From an uncultured Clostridia bacterium (lineage in GTDB: Bacteria > Bacillota > Clostridia > Christensenellales > CAG-138): a stretch of DNA of 64,000 bases. The notes below the pieces were generated by a model, which saw only the letters and a program-made list of their open reading frames with translations, was not told where the DNA came from and searched no databases. The position numbers were made by a program, and so were the translations under genes. The stretch spans positions 62,001 to 126,000 of the forward strand of contig CAMVNO010000006.1 in assembly GCA_947168855.1 (NCBI GenBank). Direction: 5' to 3'. Position 1 is the stretch's first letter. Every line of letters starts with the position of its first letter. Of this stretch, positions 1 through 10,758 are shown one piece after another.

Positions 1-42
1 AAGCCGCCAGAAAGCGCAAGTATTGATTTTGTGCAACAAGCA

Positions 43-70
43 AGAGAACCGGTCATCGGTTCTCTTTTTT
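43..70 (+). terminator. Intrinsic terminator of a gene left of the window
   Basis: A 9-bp stem (43-51 with 57-65, loop 52-56) is followed by a run of T on the plus strand. It should end a plus-strand transcript coming from outside the window; no gene for it is visible here. Confidence 0.8.
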
Positions 71-75
71 GTACC

Positions 76-105
76 AAAACAGGGCGGGGTCCCTGCCCCG
101 CCCTG
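76..105 (-). terminator. Intrinsic terminator of the PHP/dockerin gene
   Basis: A 10-bp GC-rich stem (80-89 with 96-105) is followed, on the minus strand, by TTTT. It lies 13 nt past the stop codon of the large minus-strand gene at 118. Confidence 0.75.
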
Positions 106-117
106 CTGCTGTTTTTG

Positions 118-3100
118 TCAGTGTACCTGCTCCGCCTCGAACGTTTCGATCAGCTTGACCACATAGCGCAGGATTGCCACCGCGTCCGTTGCGTTCGGCA
201 TGGAGTCGAAATCAGCGGCAACATCCGCGTTCATGCAGCCTGTGAAGCTCATCGCAGACAGTCCGACCAGCGCACGCAGCACGAGCGCCGCGTCCGCAGC
301 AGTGACCTTGCCGTCGCAGTTGGCGTCGCCGTAAACCGGGACTGGCTTTACGATGTCCGCACGGCTGCGCGTACGAATGCGCGGACCGATCTGGTCGGAG
401 TTCTCATAGCTGTTCTGACCGATGGACGCAATGCCGCAGGCGGTGATATAGGCGCCTTCTTTGACCCAGGAAAGATCATGGTATCCCTGTTCGTCCGGCT
501 CACAGCCGTCGTTGCAGTTGATGTAGCCGTCAAGGAAGACCAGAACCTCTCCGCTGCCGTCGTCCACATGGATCGCGCCGAGTACGCCGTTCGCGTCATA
601 CTCGACCTTGGTGACCTTGCCGATGAATGAGACGAGGTTTCCGACCTTGTCGGGCAATGCAGCCTGCGCCGTCGTCAGCCGTTCGGGAACGACATATTGC
701 GTAGCGTTCTCCGCGCAGATCCCGTCGATCACCCGATTCAGATTTCCGTCATCGATCACATACGTTTCAATCGTCTGCTTATTCGCCATCGTGATCGCGA
801 CCTCGAGGAGTCTCGCGCGCGTTGCGTAGCCCGTCGTGGTCACGCCGTCCGCGGTGTATTCCACGTCGCGCAGCGTGACATCCTGAATGTCTCCGCCGTA
901 GTCGTTGCCGCAGTTCAGCTCGATCTCACCCATGTACTCGCTCGTCATACCGGTGATGCGAAGCTTCTGACCGACTTCATAACGGCCTGCAACCGGGAAC
1001 ACGTTGATGCCGCGGCCGCTTGCATCCTGGATATAGATGCAGTCGAAGAACGCGGTGTCCTTATCATAGCCGGACGCGTTGGAAGTGACATAGCCCTCGA
1101 TCGTATAGGAGGTGTTCAGTTTGCCTGCCTCATGGATCTCGGCGATCGGCGTGACCTCGGAGGGATGGAGCTTTTTGAAGAGGTTCACAACGATCTGGTA
1201 GTTCGTGTTCTGCAGCGTTGCAGCGCTCTCCATCTCGACCTTGACCTCGAACGTGGAGAAGAAGGTAACGCCGGAGGTGATGCAGAAGCCGCCCGTGGGC
1301 AGTTCTTCATACGCGAGCACGCTGATCGTGCTCTGATCGCCGCAGGCATCGTAATACGGCTGATAGGTCTTGTCCGCCGTGACATTCTTGCCGCCGTTGT
1401 AATACAGCGGATACGAGCTGACGAACGAGGTATCAAACGCGTTGACGACGCTGGTTGCGCCGTTCAGAATGATCGGCGCCGCGTTGTAGCAGGAGAACAT
1501 CAGGTTCGTGTTCTCGATGAGGTACTCGGTCAGCGGGTTGTCCCAGTTGTAGAATTCCTTGCCGGTGAAGTGCAGACGGTAGGACTCGTTGGTCATGTTG
1601 ACCGCGTCGGAAACGATGCCCTTGCCCACGCGCGCCTTTGCGCCGATGGTTTCGAGGATCCCGTTCGAAATGACGCTCGCCCATTCTGCCTCATTATTCG
1701 GCTCGAGACGGTCGGACTTGGAGCAGACGATGAAATTGCCGCCGCGTTCCGCGTATCTGCCGATCGCCGCGATCTCGTCCTCGGTGTAGAGCGAATCCGC
1801 AACGGAGATGCTGTCACCCTTGAACGGAACGGTCAGAACGAGCAGATCGCAGCCTTCGAGCACCTCGTCGGTGATCGTCTCGGTAATATGCTGCGACTTG
1901 ACGCCGTACTGCGCTGCAAGCTCGATAAACGCAGTATCGGAATCCGCATATTTGCCGGAGACGTAGAAGTTGCTGTGTCTTGCGTCGATCAGCATCAGCG
2001 ACATATCTGCGCCGTCACGGACCGTGAATCCGAGATTGCCGTTGAACACATATTCAACGCCGCGGTACGTCGCCGTGATTTTGACCTTCATCGTGAAGCG
2101 TCCGGTCTCGGTGGGCGTGTAGACCCAGGTCAGCCGATCCTCCTGATTGGTGGTGGTCAGCTTGGATGTGCCGTTCGAGAATGTGGGATTCTCAACTGTT
2201 TCAACCAAGGTATCATCGATGGAATACTCGACCTTGTTGATCGTGAGATCAACGGCGCTCGCGTCTTCGCCGATCGCCGGTTCTTCATAGTTATACAGCG
2301 GAACGCTGAACGTAATCGGTTCGTCCTTCAGCTCGATCGCGGTGTTCTTCTCGACGGGCGACATGCCGATCTTGACCGTTTCGCTCGTCCAGACAGGCGC
2401 GGTCACGGCGATATCGGCGTCGACCTCGTCCACACGGACGTAGTAGTAGGAGTAGTTGTTGTCCAGCTGGATCTCCCAGGAACCGGACTGCGTGTTGAAG
2501 GTCTTCGAAGCCACGGTGACGTCGCCGTTCGCAATGATGCTTACCTTCTGGATCTTGTCGGTCGGATCCTTGAAATCGACGCGGATCGTAAGCTTTTCGC
2601 CCTGCCCGAGATTCAGCACAGAGCCCATCACGTTGTCGTTCAGGGTGTAGTAGATCTCGAGGTCGTTGTCCTCGGTGGCGTACATCGTCATGGCGCGCAT
2701 CGCGTCATAGATGCCTTCCTCGGAGAAATTGTCGGTGTAGATAACGTCACGGCAGGTGTTGCTGTCGCCCCAGCCGCCCTTATGGTTGTCCTGGTTGTTC
2801 GTCGGCGCAAGGTGCCAGCCCTTGTCAAGCGCCATGGTATAGTACTGGTAGGAGGGCCAGTACATGGAACCGCCGACCTTGCCCTCGCCGTTGCCGACCT
2901 CGATCATGGTGATCAGCTCGTCGTACGCGGGCGTGTAGTGCGCGAAATCTTCAAACGTACCGAACGTGGTGCCCGGATGGTTGAACTGGTTGATCGTCGT
3001 CTTTCTGCCGTTCTCCTTGTCGATGCGGGCTACCTCGACCAGACGGTCATAGTACGCAACAAGACCCGGACCGTTCTTCACGACGTATTTCGGCAGATTG

Positions 3101-5400
3101 CGCGATTCGAAGCCGATCGAGTTGAACGTGTTCATGTGACCGTACTGACCGGACCACGTCATCTCGTAACCGATGATCGGGATAAAGTCGAGGGTCGCAT
3201 ATTCCGCTGCCGTCGCCTTGGCTTCCTGCCACTTGGTCATGGATCCGTCCGCCGTCATCACGCCCTTCGACGCATCGGTCATATCGCCGTTCGGATTGTC
3301 CTTGGTATCGTAGTAGTTGCTGTGATCCGTAACCGCAAGGAAGTCGATTTGCGGCGCGTTCTTCGCATGCTCGAGCGCCTGCGCCAGCGTGCCGGTACCG
3401 TCGGAATACTGCGCGGTGTGCGAATGCAGCTCGCCGAAATAGAGCTGGAAGGTCGCAATGCCGACCGTGAAGCTCCAGTTTGTTTCGTAGGATCTGCCAT
3501 CCGTACGGGTGATCCTGACCCAAACGACGACCTTGCCGTCTTCCATATCCGCGGCGGGCGTATAGGTTGCGGTATTGCCGTCAACGACCGGGTTGACCGG
3601 TTCACCGTTCAGCGTCATTTCCACGGCGGGGTTTTTACCGCAGTTTGCAAACGTGACGGAGATCACCGGGCGCTTGTCGTCGCCGGTCGCGCTGTTCGCT
3701 TCCGGAGAATAACTCACGATCTGCGGGAGGTCAACGACGACGATCTCGAAGTCTTCTTCCCTTGTGTTCGGTTTCGTCCATGCGTCGGTCGCCGTGACCG
3801 TAACGGTCAGGTTGCCGCCTGTGATGATGTTCGCCGGGATCTTGATCGTGTACTCGCCGTCACCGTTCGGTTCAACGTTTTCGAACACAGCGAGCTCCGC
3901 TTCATTCTCGTCGAATACCTCCATTCTGACTTCCGAAACGCCGCTGGCGTCCTCAACCTTTACCGTAAACGTATACGGCTTGCCGACCTCAGCGTTCGCA
4001 TTGGTCAGGCGCGTAATGACCGGCGCCTTGGTATCATTCGTCGGAACATAATCCGTTGAGGAGCCGTTGCGGAGCTGCTTGGTGGTGCCGTACTTTGAAA
4101 CGCACGCATACAGATTCACAACGTCGCCCGCTTCCACACCCACGGGATAGGGCGCCGCGCGATAGATCGGCATCGAATTGTTCTCGGCGTCCTTCACGGT
4201 CGTGGAACCGTTGCTCTTATACTCGCCGAGCGTGACGTTCTTGATCAGAACATACTCGGTCAAAAGATTGTCGAAGTTATCATTGATGCCGGAAAAGTCC
4301 TCGAACACCTGCACTTCGGTCGCATCCTCGCCGATGATCTCCCCGGGCTCCGCCTTGCGGATCGTCGTCATGGACTGGATCTGCTGTACGCCGCTGTACG
4401 CTCCGAGCTTGCCCTCGAGAACGAGCCAGTCGCCGATCTCGATCGGGTTGCCGTCGGTGTCGCTGTCCAGCGAATTGAACGCCTGCAGCGCGTAGATCTC
4501 GTCGCCGATCTTTGCCTGCAGAACCGCAGAGTTGATGCTGCCGAAATTGCCGAAGCGATATACGAGCTGCCCGACGACCGTCGCAGAATCGACATCTCCC
4601 GCCGCGAGTGCCTGCGGGATGCTCATCATGCCTTCATAGACGAGATACTCAAATTCAACGGTTGCGGACTGTGTGCCGTCCTTCTCCGCGTAGGCATAGA
4701 TCGTGCAGTCCTCGTTGATCGCGATCGGCGCGGTGTATTCCGCAAACTCGGCGTCCTCGCCGATCTTGTAATAGACCTTTGCGCCTTCCGTCAGAGTCGA
4801 CAGCTTGACCGTCGTTCCCTTCTTGATCGCGCCGGCTGCCGGATCCGCGGTCGGTGCAAGCACCGTTATCTCGTTGGTGAGTTTGAAGAACCGGAACGTA
4901 TAAATCTGAGGTTTACTGCTGTTGAAACTATATGCCGTAAACTGGTTGTTATAGAATTCGATATACTGAGGTTTGCCTTTATACTCAGCTGCCTTATTCT
5001 TGATGTAATAACCACCTTCAGCTGTTTCCAAAATCCAAAGACCTAAATCAGTCAGTGTATCATCAAGCGTCAACGAGTTACCCGTTGAGCCCGTTGTCAG
5101 ATACTTGCCGTCGTTTGCAAACGCATACTCGCCTGCCTCATTGACGGTGACGTCAAAGATCGCGGCGCCGTCCGGAAGCGTGATGCTGTTGTCTGCAATC
5201 GTCACGCCGACGCCGGTCAGCTTGTCGCCGCTTGCGACCGTGCTGATCACGGTGCTGCCGGTCGGATAATACATGACGATCTTGTCGCCTGTCTCCGGAG
5301 CCGCGTCCATCGCAACGGCAACCTCGCCTGCAGCGAACGCCGTCGGGATCAGCGCGAGCATCATCAGCAGCGACAGGATGAGTGCCAAAGCTTTCTTCAT
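118..5400 (-). CDS. Secreted multidomain PHP (CehA/McbA-type) metallohydrolase with dockerin
   Basis: 1760 aa. The start at 5400 follows an AGGAGG site and opens a signal peptide (MKKALALILSLLMMLALIP). Reading along the chain: a chitobiase/CHB_HEX-like domain (about 183-253), an OB-fold DUF6359-like module (about 257-353), an Ig-like region, then a PHP domain from about 653 with GELHSHTAQYSDG and VTDHS metal-ligand motifs, a flavodoxin/GATase-like domain (about 1130-1280), another OB-like region (about 1410-1570) and a C-terminal dockerin (about 1690-1760) with one good calcium loop, DANCDGKVTAADAALVLR, and one degenerate repeat. PHP proteins of the CehA/McbA group are phosphoesterases or carbamate-type hydrolases; substrate here is unknown. 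The dockerin implies docking to a cohesin outside the cell, but no cohesin is in the window. Upstream frame to 5517 has no ribosome site and was not used. Confidence 0.85.
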   Translation of the reverse strand: MKKALALILSLLMMLALIPTAFAAGEVAVAMDAAPETGDKIVMYYPTGSTVISTVASGDKLTGVGVTIADNSITLPDGAAIFDVTVNEAGEYAFANDGKYLTTGSTGNSLTLDDTLTDLGLWILETAEGGYYIKNKAAEYKGKPQYIEFYNNQFTAYSFNSSKPQIYTFRFFKLTNEITVLAPTADPAAGAIKKGTTVKLSTLTEGAKVYYKIGEDAEFAEYTAPIAINEDCTIYAYAEKDGTQSATVEFEYLVYEGMMSIPQALAAGDVDSATVVGQLVYRFGNFGSINSAVLQAKIGDEIYALQAFNSLDSDTDGNPIEIGDWLVLEGKLGAYSGVQQIQSMTTIRKAEPGEIIGEDATEVQVFEDFSGINDNFDNLLTEYVLIKNVTLGEYKSNGSTTVKDAENNSMPIYRAAPYPVGVEAGDVVNLYACVSKYGTTKQLRNGSSTDYVPTNDTKAPVITRLTNANAEVGKPYTFTVKVEDASGVSEVRMEVFDENEAELAVFENVEPNGDGEYTIKIPANIITGGNLTVTVTATDAWTKPNTREEDFEIVVVDLPQIVSYSPEANSATGDDKRPVISVTFANCGKNPAVEMTLNGEPVNPVVDGNTATYTPAADMEDGKVVVWVRITRTDGRSYETNWSFTVGIATFQLYFGELHSHTAQYSDGTGTLAQALEHAKNAPQIDFLAVTDHSNYYDTKDNPNGDMTDASKGVMTADGSMTKWQEAKATAAEYATLDFIPIIGYEMTWSGQYGHMNTFNSIGFESRNLPKYVVKNGPGLVAYYDRLVEVARIDKENGRKTTINQFNHPGTTFGTFEDFAHYTPAYDELITMIEVGNGEGKVGGSMYWPSYQYYTMALDKGWHLAPTNNQDNHKGGWGDSNTCRDVIYTDNFSEEGIYDAMRAMTMYATEDNDLEIYYTLNDNVMGSVLNLGQGEKLTIRVDFKDPTDKIQKVSIIANGDVTVASKTFNTQSGSWEIQLDNNYSYYYVRVDEVDADIAVTAPVWTSETVKIGMSPVEKNTAIELKDEPITFSVPLYNYEEPAIGEDASAVDLTINKVEYSIDDTLVETVENPTFSNGTSKLTTTNQEDRLTWVYTPTETGRFTMKVKITATYRGVEYVFNGNLGFTVRDGADMSLMLIDARHSNFYVSGKYADSDTAFIELAAQYGVKSQHITETITDEVLEGCDLLVLTVPFKGDSISVADSLYTEDEIAAIGRYAERGGNFIVCSKSDRLEPNNEAEWASVISNGILETIGAKARVGKGIVSDAVNMTNESYRLHFTGKEFYNWDNPLTEYLIENTNLMFSCYNAAPIILNGATSVVNAFDTSFVSSYPLYYNGGKNVTADKTYQPYYDACGDQSTISVLAYEELPTGGFCITSGVTFFSTFEVKVEMESAATLQNTNYQIVVNLFKKLHPSEVTPIAEIHEAGKLNTSYTIEGYVTSNASGYDKDTAFFDCIYIQDASGRGINVFPVAGRYEVGQKLRITGMTSEYMGEIELNCGNDYGGDIQDVTLRDVEYTADGVTTTGYATRARLLEVAITMANKQTIETYVIDDGNLNRVIDGICAENATQYVVPERLTTAQAALPDKVGNLVSFIGKVTKVEYDANGVLGAIHVDDGSGEVLVFLDGYINCNDGCEPDEQGYHDLSWVKEGAYITACGIASIGQNSYENSDQIGPRIRTRSRADIVKPVPVYGDANCDGKVTAADAALVLRALVGLSAMSFTGCMNADVAADFDSMPNATDAVAILRYVVKLIETFEAEQVH

Positions 5401-5575
5401 GTGTTCTTCTCTCCTCCTACTCAGAATCGCGGCAAAATGCCGAAAGGGCAAACTACCCCTATTTATACAAGAATCAGTATACACGAAATGCGCCGAAAAA
5501 TCTATCCCCGAATTCATATATTTTTCATATAAATTGCAGGAATTGCCCGCTCACTGTCCCAACATTGTACCACGC

Positions 5576-5604
5576 AAAAAAGAAAGGGCATTTCTGCCCT
5601 TTCT
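5576..5604 (-). terminator. Intrinsic terminator of the str operon (after tuf)
   Basis: A perfect 10-bp stem (5581-5590 with 5595-5604, loop 5591-5594) is followed by six T on the minus strand, 18 nt past the tuf stop codon. Confidence 0.85.
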
Positions 5605-5621
5605 TTTGATTGTGAGCTCGA

Positions 5622-6833
<1,212 letters not shown>

Positions 6834-6867
6834 TGGTAGTTCTCCTTATAAATTTTGTATTTTGTTT

Positions 6868-8955
6868 TTAGAACCAGTAGTTATATTTGCCCAGGATCTG
6901 CTCCTGTATTGCGGCCGAAACCTTGTCGTAGCGGTTGAACTGCATCGTGAACGTGCCTCTGCCCTGTGTCCTTGAACGCAGATCGGTCGCGTACCCGAAC
7001 ATTTCACTGAGCGGACAGATGGCGTTGACCGCCGTGCTGCCCTGCCTCGTCTCCATGCCGGAGATCTTGCACCGCCGCGACGTGAGATTGCCCACGATGT
7101 CGCCCAGATACTCGTCCGGCACCAGCACCTCGACGCTCATCATCGGCTCCAGAAGCTCACAATTGTCCTTTGTGATACCCTCCTTGACCGACAGCGAGCC
7201 CGCTATGCGGAATGCCAAATCGCTGGAATCGACCTCGTGGAAGCTTCCGTCCTTCAGCGTCGCCTTGAGATTGATGAGCTCGTAGCCGCCGAGCGGTCCG
7301 CTCATCAACGCATCGCGAATGCCCTGATCGACCGCCGGAATGAATTCCTTCGGGATCACGCCGCCGACGATCTTGTTGACAAAGCGGAACGTCTCGCCTT
7401 CTTCGGCGTCCTCAAGCGGAGCGAATTCGATCACCGTGTGCGCAAACTGCCCGTGACCGCCGGTCTGCCGCGCATAGCGGCATTCGTATGTCACCGGATG
7501 CACGATGGATTCCTTGTAAGCGACCTGCGGCTTGCCGACCGTCGCTTCCACGCGGAATTCGCGGATCAGACGATCCACGATGATCTCCAGATGCAGCTCG
7601 CCCATGCCCGCGATGATGGTCTGCCCCGTTTCCTGATCCGTATAGGTGCGGAAGGTGGGGTCCTCTTCGCCGAGCTTTTGTAGCGCCGCCATCATCTTTT
7701 CCTGTCCGGCTTTGGTCTTCGGCTCAATCGCAACCTGAATGACCGGCGTCGGGAAAATCATGCTCTCCAGGAGCATCTGGCGGTTTTCCGTGCAGAGCGT
7801 GTCGCCGGTCGACGTTTCTTTCATGCCGACCAGCGCGCAGATATCGCCTGCGTGGACTTCATCCAGCTCCGTGCGCGCGTCCGCGTGCATCAAGAGGATC
7901 TTGCTGACGCGCTCGCGCTTCTGCTTCGAGACGTTGTAGACGTAAGAACCGGCTTTCAGCGTTCCGCTGTACACGCGCACAAACGCCAGCCGTCCCACAA
8001 ACGGGTCGGTGACGATCTTGAACGCGAGCGCTGCAAACGGCGCGTCGTCTCTCGGCTCCGCCGTGAGCTCTTTTTCGCCGCTGCGGTCGGTGCCCTTCGC
8101 CGGCGGAATATCCAGCGGAGAGGGCAGAAAATCGACGATCGCGTTCAGAAGCGGCTGTACGCCCTTGTTGCGGTAGGATGTGCCGCAGGTGACCGGCACG
8201 GCCGTTCCGGCGATGGTTGCCTTGCGGATGCAGGAGATCAGCTCTTCGTTCGAAGGCATTTCCCCCTCGAAATATTTCTCGAGAAGATCCTCGTCCTGCT
8301 CGATGACCGCTTCGATCAGCGCCGCGCGATGCTCCTCCGCCGCTTCGACCATGTCCGAAGGGATCGGCTCTTCGCGGATGTCGGTTCCGTCGTCGTTGTA
8401 GTAAACCTCCGCCTTCATCGTCACGAGATCGACGATGCCGCGAAAGTTCATTTCGCTTCCGATCGGAAGCTGCACCGGTATCGGGTTTGCGCCCAAACGA
8501 TCACGCATCATGTCCATCACGTGGAAGAAATCCGCTCCGGTGATGTCCATTTTATTGACGTACGCAATGCAGGGGACGTGATATTTCATCGCCTGCCGCC
8601 AGACCGTTTCGGACTGCGGCTCGACCCCGCCCTTTGCGCAGAATACGGCAACAGCACCATCCAGCACACGGAGACTGCGTTCCACCTCAACCGTGAAATC
8701 CACATGTCCCGGCGTGTCGATGATGTTGATGCGATGACCGCGCCAGTACGTCGTGGTCGCGGCGGAGCAGATCGTGATGCCGCGTTCCTGCTCCTGCGCC
8801 ATGTAGTCCATGGTCGCCGTGCCCTCGTGTACTTCCCCGACCTTGTGGATCTTGCCCGTGTAGAACAGGATCCGCTCGGTCGTCGTGGTCTTGCCGGCAT
8901 CGATGTGCGCCATGATGCCGATATTGCGTGTCAGTTCAAGCGCAGTATCCCGCAT
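6868..8955 (-). CDS. fusA: Elongation factor G
   Basis: 695 aa translocase GTPase that moves tRNA-mRNA through the ribosome after peptide bond formation. The G1 motif [15 protein letters not shown] sits at about residues 15-29, followed by [13 protein letters not shown] and NKMD. Domain IV/V sequence such as [13 protein letters not shown] is present, so it is full length. Its ATG shares one base with the rpsG stop (TAATG), which suggests translational coupling. It is a canonical fusA of the str operon rather than a TetM-like resistance copy, judging by context. Confidence 0.97.
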   Translation of the reverse strand: MRDTALELTRNIGIMAHIDAGKTTTTERILFYTGKIHKVGEVHEGTATMDYMAQEQERGITICSAATTTYWRGHRINIIDTPGHVDFTVEVERSLRVLDGAVAVFCAKGGVEPQSETVWRQAMKYHVPCIAYVNKMDITGADFFHVMDMMRDRLGANPIPVQLPIGSEMNFRGIVDLVTMKAEVYYNDDGTDIREEPIPSDMVEAAEEHRAALIEAVIEQDEDLLEKYFEGEMPSNEELISCIRKATIAGTAVPVTCGTSYRNKGVQPLLNAIVDFLPSPLDIPPAKGTDRSGEKELTAEPRDDAPFAALAFKIVTDPFVGRLAFVRVYSGTLKAGSYVYNVSKQKRERVSKILLMHADARTELDEVHAGDICALVGMKETSTGDTLCTENRQMLLESMIFPTPVIQVAIEPKTKAGQEKMMAALQKLGEEDPTFRTYTDQETGQTIIAGMGELHLEIIVDRLIREFRVEATVGKPQVAYKESIVHPVTYECRYARQTGGHGQFAHTVIEFAPLEDAEEGETFRFVNKIVGGVIPKEFIPAVDQGIRDALMSGPLGGYELINLKATLKDGSFHEVDSSDLAFRIAGSLSVKEGITKDNCELLEPMMSVEVLVPDEYLGDIVGNLTSRRCKISGMETRQGSTAVNAICPLSEMFGYATDLRSRTQGRGTFTMQFNRYDKVSAAIQEQILGKYNYWF

Positions 8956-9425
8956 TACCAGCGATAGTGTGCAAACGCCTTGTTGGCCTCTGCCATCTTA
9001 TGGGTGTCTTCCTTCTTCTTGACGGCGTTGCCCTGTTCGTTGCAGGCATCCATGATCTCGCCCGCAAGGCGCTCCGCCATCGTGCGCTCGCCGCGGCTGC
9101 GCGCATAGCTCACGAGCCAGCGAAGACCCAGGGTCTGACGGCGCTCTGCGCGGATCTCGATCGGGACCTGATAGGTCGAACCGCCGACTCTGCGCGCTTT
9201 GACTTCGAGGACCGGCATGATGTTGTTCATTGCCTGCTCAAACGCTTCGAGCGCGTCCTTGCCCGTCTTCTGATTGATCAGCTCAAACGCGTCATAGACA
9301 GCCTTCTGCGCAACGCCGCGCTTGCCGTCCAGCATGACCTGGTTGATGAGCTTGGTTACGACAACGCTCTTGTAGATCGGATCTGCAAGAACTTCTCTCT
9401 TGGGAATAAAACCTCTTCTCGGCAT
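8955..9425 (-). CDS. rpsG: 30S ribosomal protein S7
   Basis: 156 aa, typical length. S7 is a primary 16S rRNA binder that nucleates the 30S head. The N-terminus [18 protein letters not shown] and the segments [11 protein letters not shown] and ALRWLV-like [10 protein letters not shown] are characteristic. It lies 12 nt after rpsL and overlaps fusA by one base. In E. coli S7 represses its own operon through the rpsL-rpsG gap, but that gap is only 12 nt here, so the same mechanism is unlikely. Confidence 0.97.
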   Translation of the reverse strand: MPRRGFIPKREVLADPIYKSVVVTKLINQVMLDGKRGVAQKAVYDAFELINQKTGKDALEAFEQAMNNIMPVLEVKARRVGGSTYQVPIEIRAERRQTLGLRWLVSYARSRGERTMAERLAGEIMDACNEQGNAVKKKEDTHKMAEANKAFAHYRW

Positions 9426-9437
9426 AGTGTGTTCTCC

Positions 9438-9812
9438 TTATTTCTTCGGACGCTTTGCACCGTACAGCGAGCGAGCCTGCTTGCGGTTTGCAACGCCTGC
9501 GGTGTCCAGAGCACCGCGGATGATGTGGTAACGGACGCCGGGCAGGTCCTTGACACGACCGCCGCGGATCAGAACCACGGAGTGCTCCTGCAGATTGTGA
9601 CCGATACCGGGGATGTACGCGGTACCTTCGAGACCGTCGGTCAGACGGATACGAGCGATTTTACGCAGTGCGGAATTCGGCTTTTTCGGCGTCATCGTAC
9701 GGACTGCGGTGCAGACGCCGCGACGCTGCGGGCACTGCTTCAGAATGGGCGCCGTGGACTTGTATTCCACGGGCTGTCTGCCCTTGCGAACCAACTGATT
9801 AATGGTCGGCAT
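9438..9812 (-). CDS. rpsL: 30S ribosomal protein S12
   Basis: 124 aa protein of the decoding centre. The conserved loop [11 protein letters not shown] and the segment [20 protein letters not shown] match S12. The lysines whose change gives streptomycin resistance are the wild-type residues. First gene of the str operon, read from its own promoter (9962-9990) placed at the end of the preceding gene, with a structured leader of about 140 nt and an AGGAGG ribosome site before the ATG. Confidence 0.97.
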   Translation of the reverse strand: MPTINQLVRKGRQPVEYKSTAPILKQCPQRRGVCTAVRTMTPKKPNSALRKIARIRLTDGLEGTAYIPGIGHNLQEHSVVLIRGGRVKDLPGVRYHIIRGALDTAGVANRKQARSLYGAKRPKK

Positions 9813-9955
9813 TCAGATGTTTCCTCCTAAAAATATTTCAATTGTTGTATAAATCAATCCCTCTGCAACCCAAATCAGAGGATATTGTCCGGTTTTTATG
9901 CGCTTTTCGCTCGAAAAACGCAGGTTTCGGCGGTGTTTTTCTCAAACACCGCCAA
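9813..9955 (-). promoter_or_regulatory. Structured leader of the rpsL operon
   Basis: The predicted transcript begins near 9955 and runs straight into three hairpins: 9929-9953 (10-bp stem), 9899-9922 (about 10 bp) and 9860-9881 (6 bp). None is followed by a good T-run, so these are not obvious terminators. The arrangement resembles ribosomal-protein leaders but matches no leader family I recognise. Confidence 0.5.
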
Positions 9956-9961
9956 AATGGT

Positions 9962-9990
9962 AGTGTAACAGAAAATTCTATTCTTGTCAA
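9962..9990 (-). promoter_or_regulatory. Promoter of rpsL-rpsG-fusA-tuf
   Basis: Minus-strand -35 TTGACA (9985-9990), 17-bp spacer, -10 TACACT (9962-9967). It overlaps the stop codon of the upstream Cys-rich gene, so the str genes can be read separately from rpoBC. Confidence 0.75.
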
Positions 9991-10754
9991 TCCGTAATTT
10001 TATCTTCGGCTGCCGGCGTTTCGTAATCCGGAAGGTCGTACACGGCGCGCGGCGCTGTGCCCAGTCCACGGTTGATCCGTTGCTTTGTAAACGCAAGATG
10101 CGCCGAGCGGTCGTTGAACAGCGGCCGCCACCCCTTCTCCGTCATCGCGGAAACAAACGGATGCGTGCGCACGTCGATATACATGTCCGCTTCGCATTTG
10201 CGCTTGTAGAGGTGCGAAAGCAGCTTCCCGACGCCGTAGCCGCCGACGATCGCCGCAACGACGACCGCGAACGGCAGCCATCCCGCAGCCTGCCGCATCG
10301 TCTGCGCAAAGCGCTCGGTCATGACGAACGGAAGCGCGATCAGCGACAGAACGATGGGCGTGATCAGCGGAAGATACGACTGAAGCAGGATCCTGCGGCG
10401 GCATTTCGAGCAGCAGGCAAACTGCAGCGGGACCATGAATCCCGTTTCCTGCCTGGAAAGCCACTTGCGCTTCGCGAGGTTTTTCGGTTCGGTATGCGCC
10501 ATATCGAACACGGCAAAGCTCGTGGGGGTTCCCTTCGGCTCGTTCTTGCACAGGGTGCAGGTCTTGCTTTCAAAGAGCTGCGCAACGGTGCCTTCCGGCT
10601 GCAGCGTGCAGAACAGTCTGAGATCGTCGTGAATCGCGGGATCTGCGACGCGGCCCTTTAGCGGGCACTTGTCGCAGTCCTGCATATTCAGCAGCGCACA
10701 GGATTTGGTTCCGTACAGCGTGCATTCGGTATCGGTCAGTTTGCGTTCGTCCAT
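9987..10754 (-). CDS. Uncharacterised Cys-rich two-helix membrane protein
   Basis: 255 aa, function not recognised. The N-terminal 120 residues carry several Cys pairs (CALLNMQDCDKC at 19-30, CTLC around 66-69, CCSKC around 114-118) that could form zinc ribbons. Two hydrophobic helices follow (about 128-148 and 159-177), then a basic, probably cytoplasmic tail. It starts 4 nt after the rpoC stop and so is almost certainly translated from the rpoBC transcript, an unusual neighbour between rpoC and rpsL, where many Firmicutes have an L7Ae-like protein. Three other reading frames across it are open, but this one has the transmembrane and Cys patterns of a real protein. Confidence 0.75.
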   Translation of the reverse strand: MDERKLTDTECTLYGTKSCALLNMQDCDKCPLKGRVADPAIHDDLRLFCTLQPEGTVAQLFESKTCTLCKNEPKGTPTSFAVFDMAHTEPKNLAKRKWLSRQETGFMVPLQFACCSKCRRRILLQSYLPLITPIVLSLIALPFVMTERFAQTMRQAAGWLPFAVVVAAIVGGYGVGKLLSHLYKRKCEADMYIDVRTHPFVSAMTEKGWRPLFNDRSAHLAFTKQRINRGLGTAPRAVYDLPDYETPAAEDKITD

Positions 10755-10758
10755 GGCG

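Noticed and set aside
697-4059. 1120-codon open frame on the plus strand opposite the PHP/dockerin gene
   Set aside because: Its product is a run of Arg, Val, Asp and His with no domain; it mirrors the GC-rich codon use of the minus-strand gene, which has clear domains and a signal peptide.
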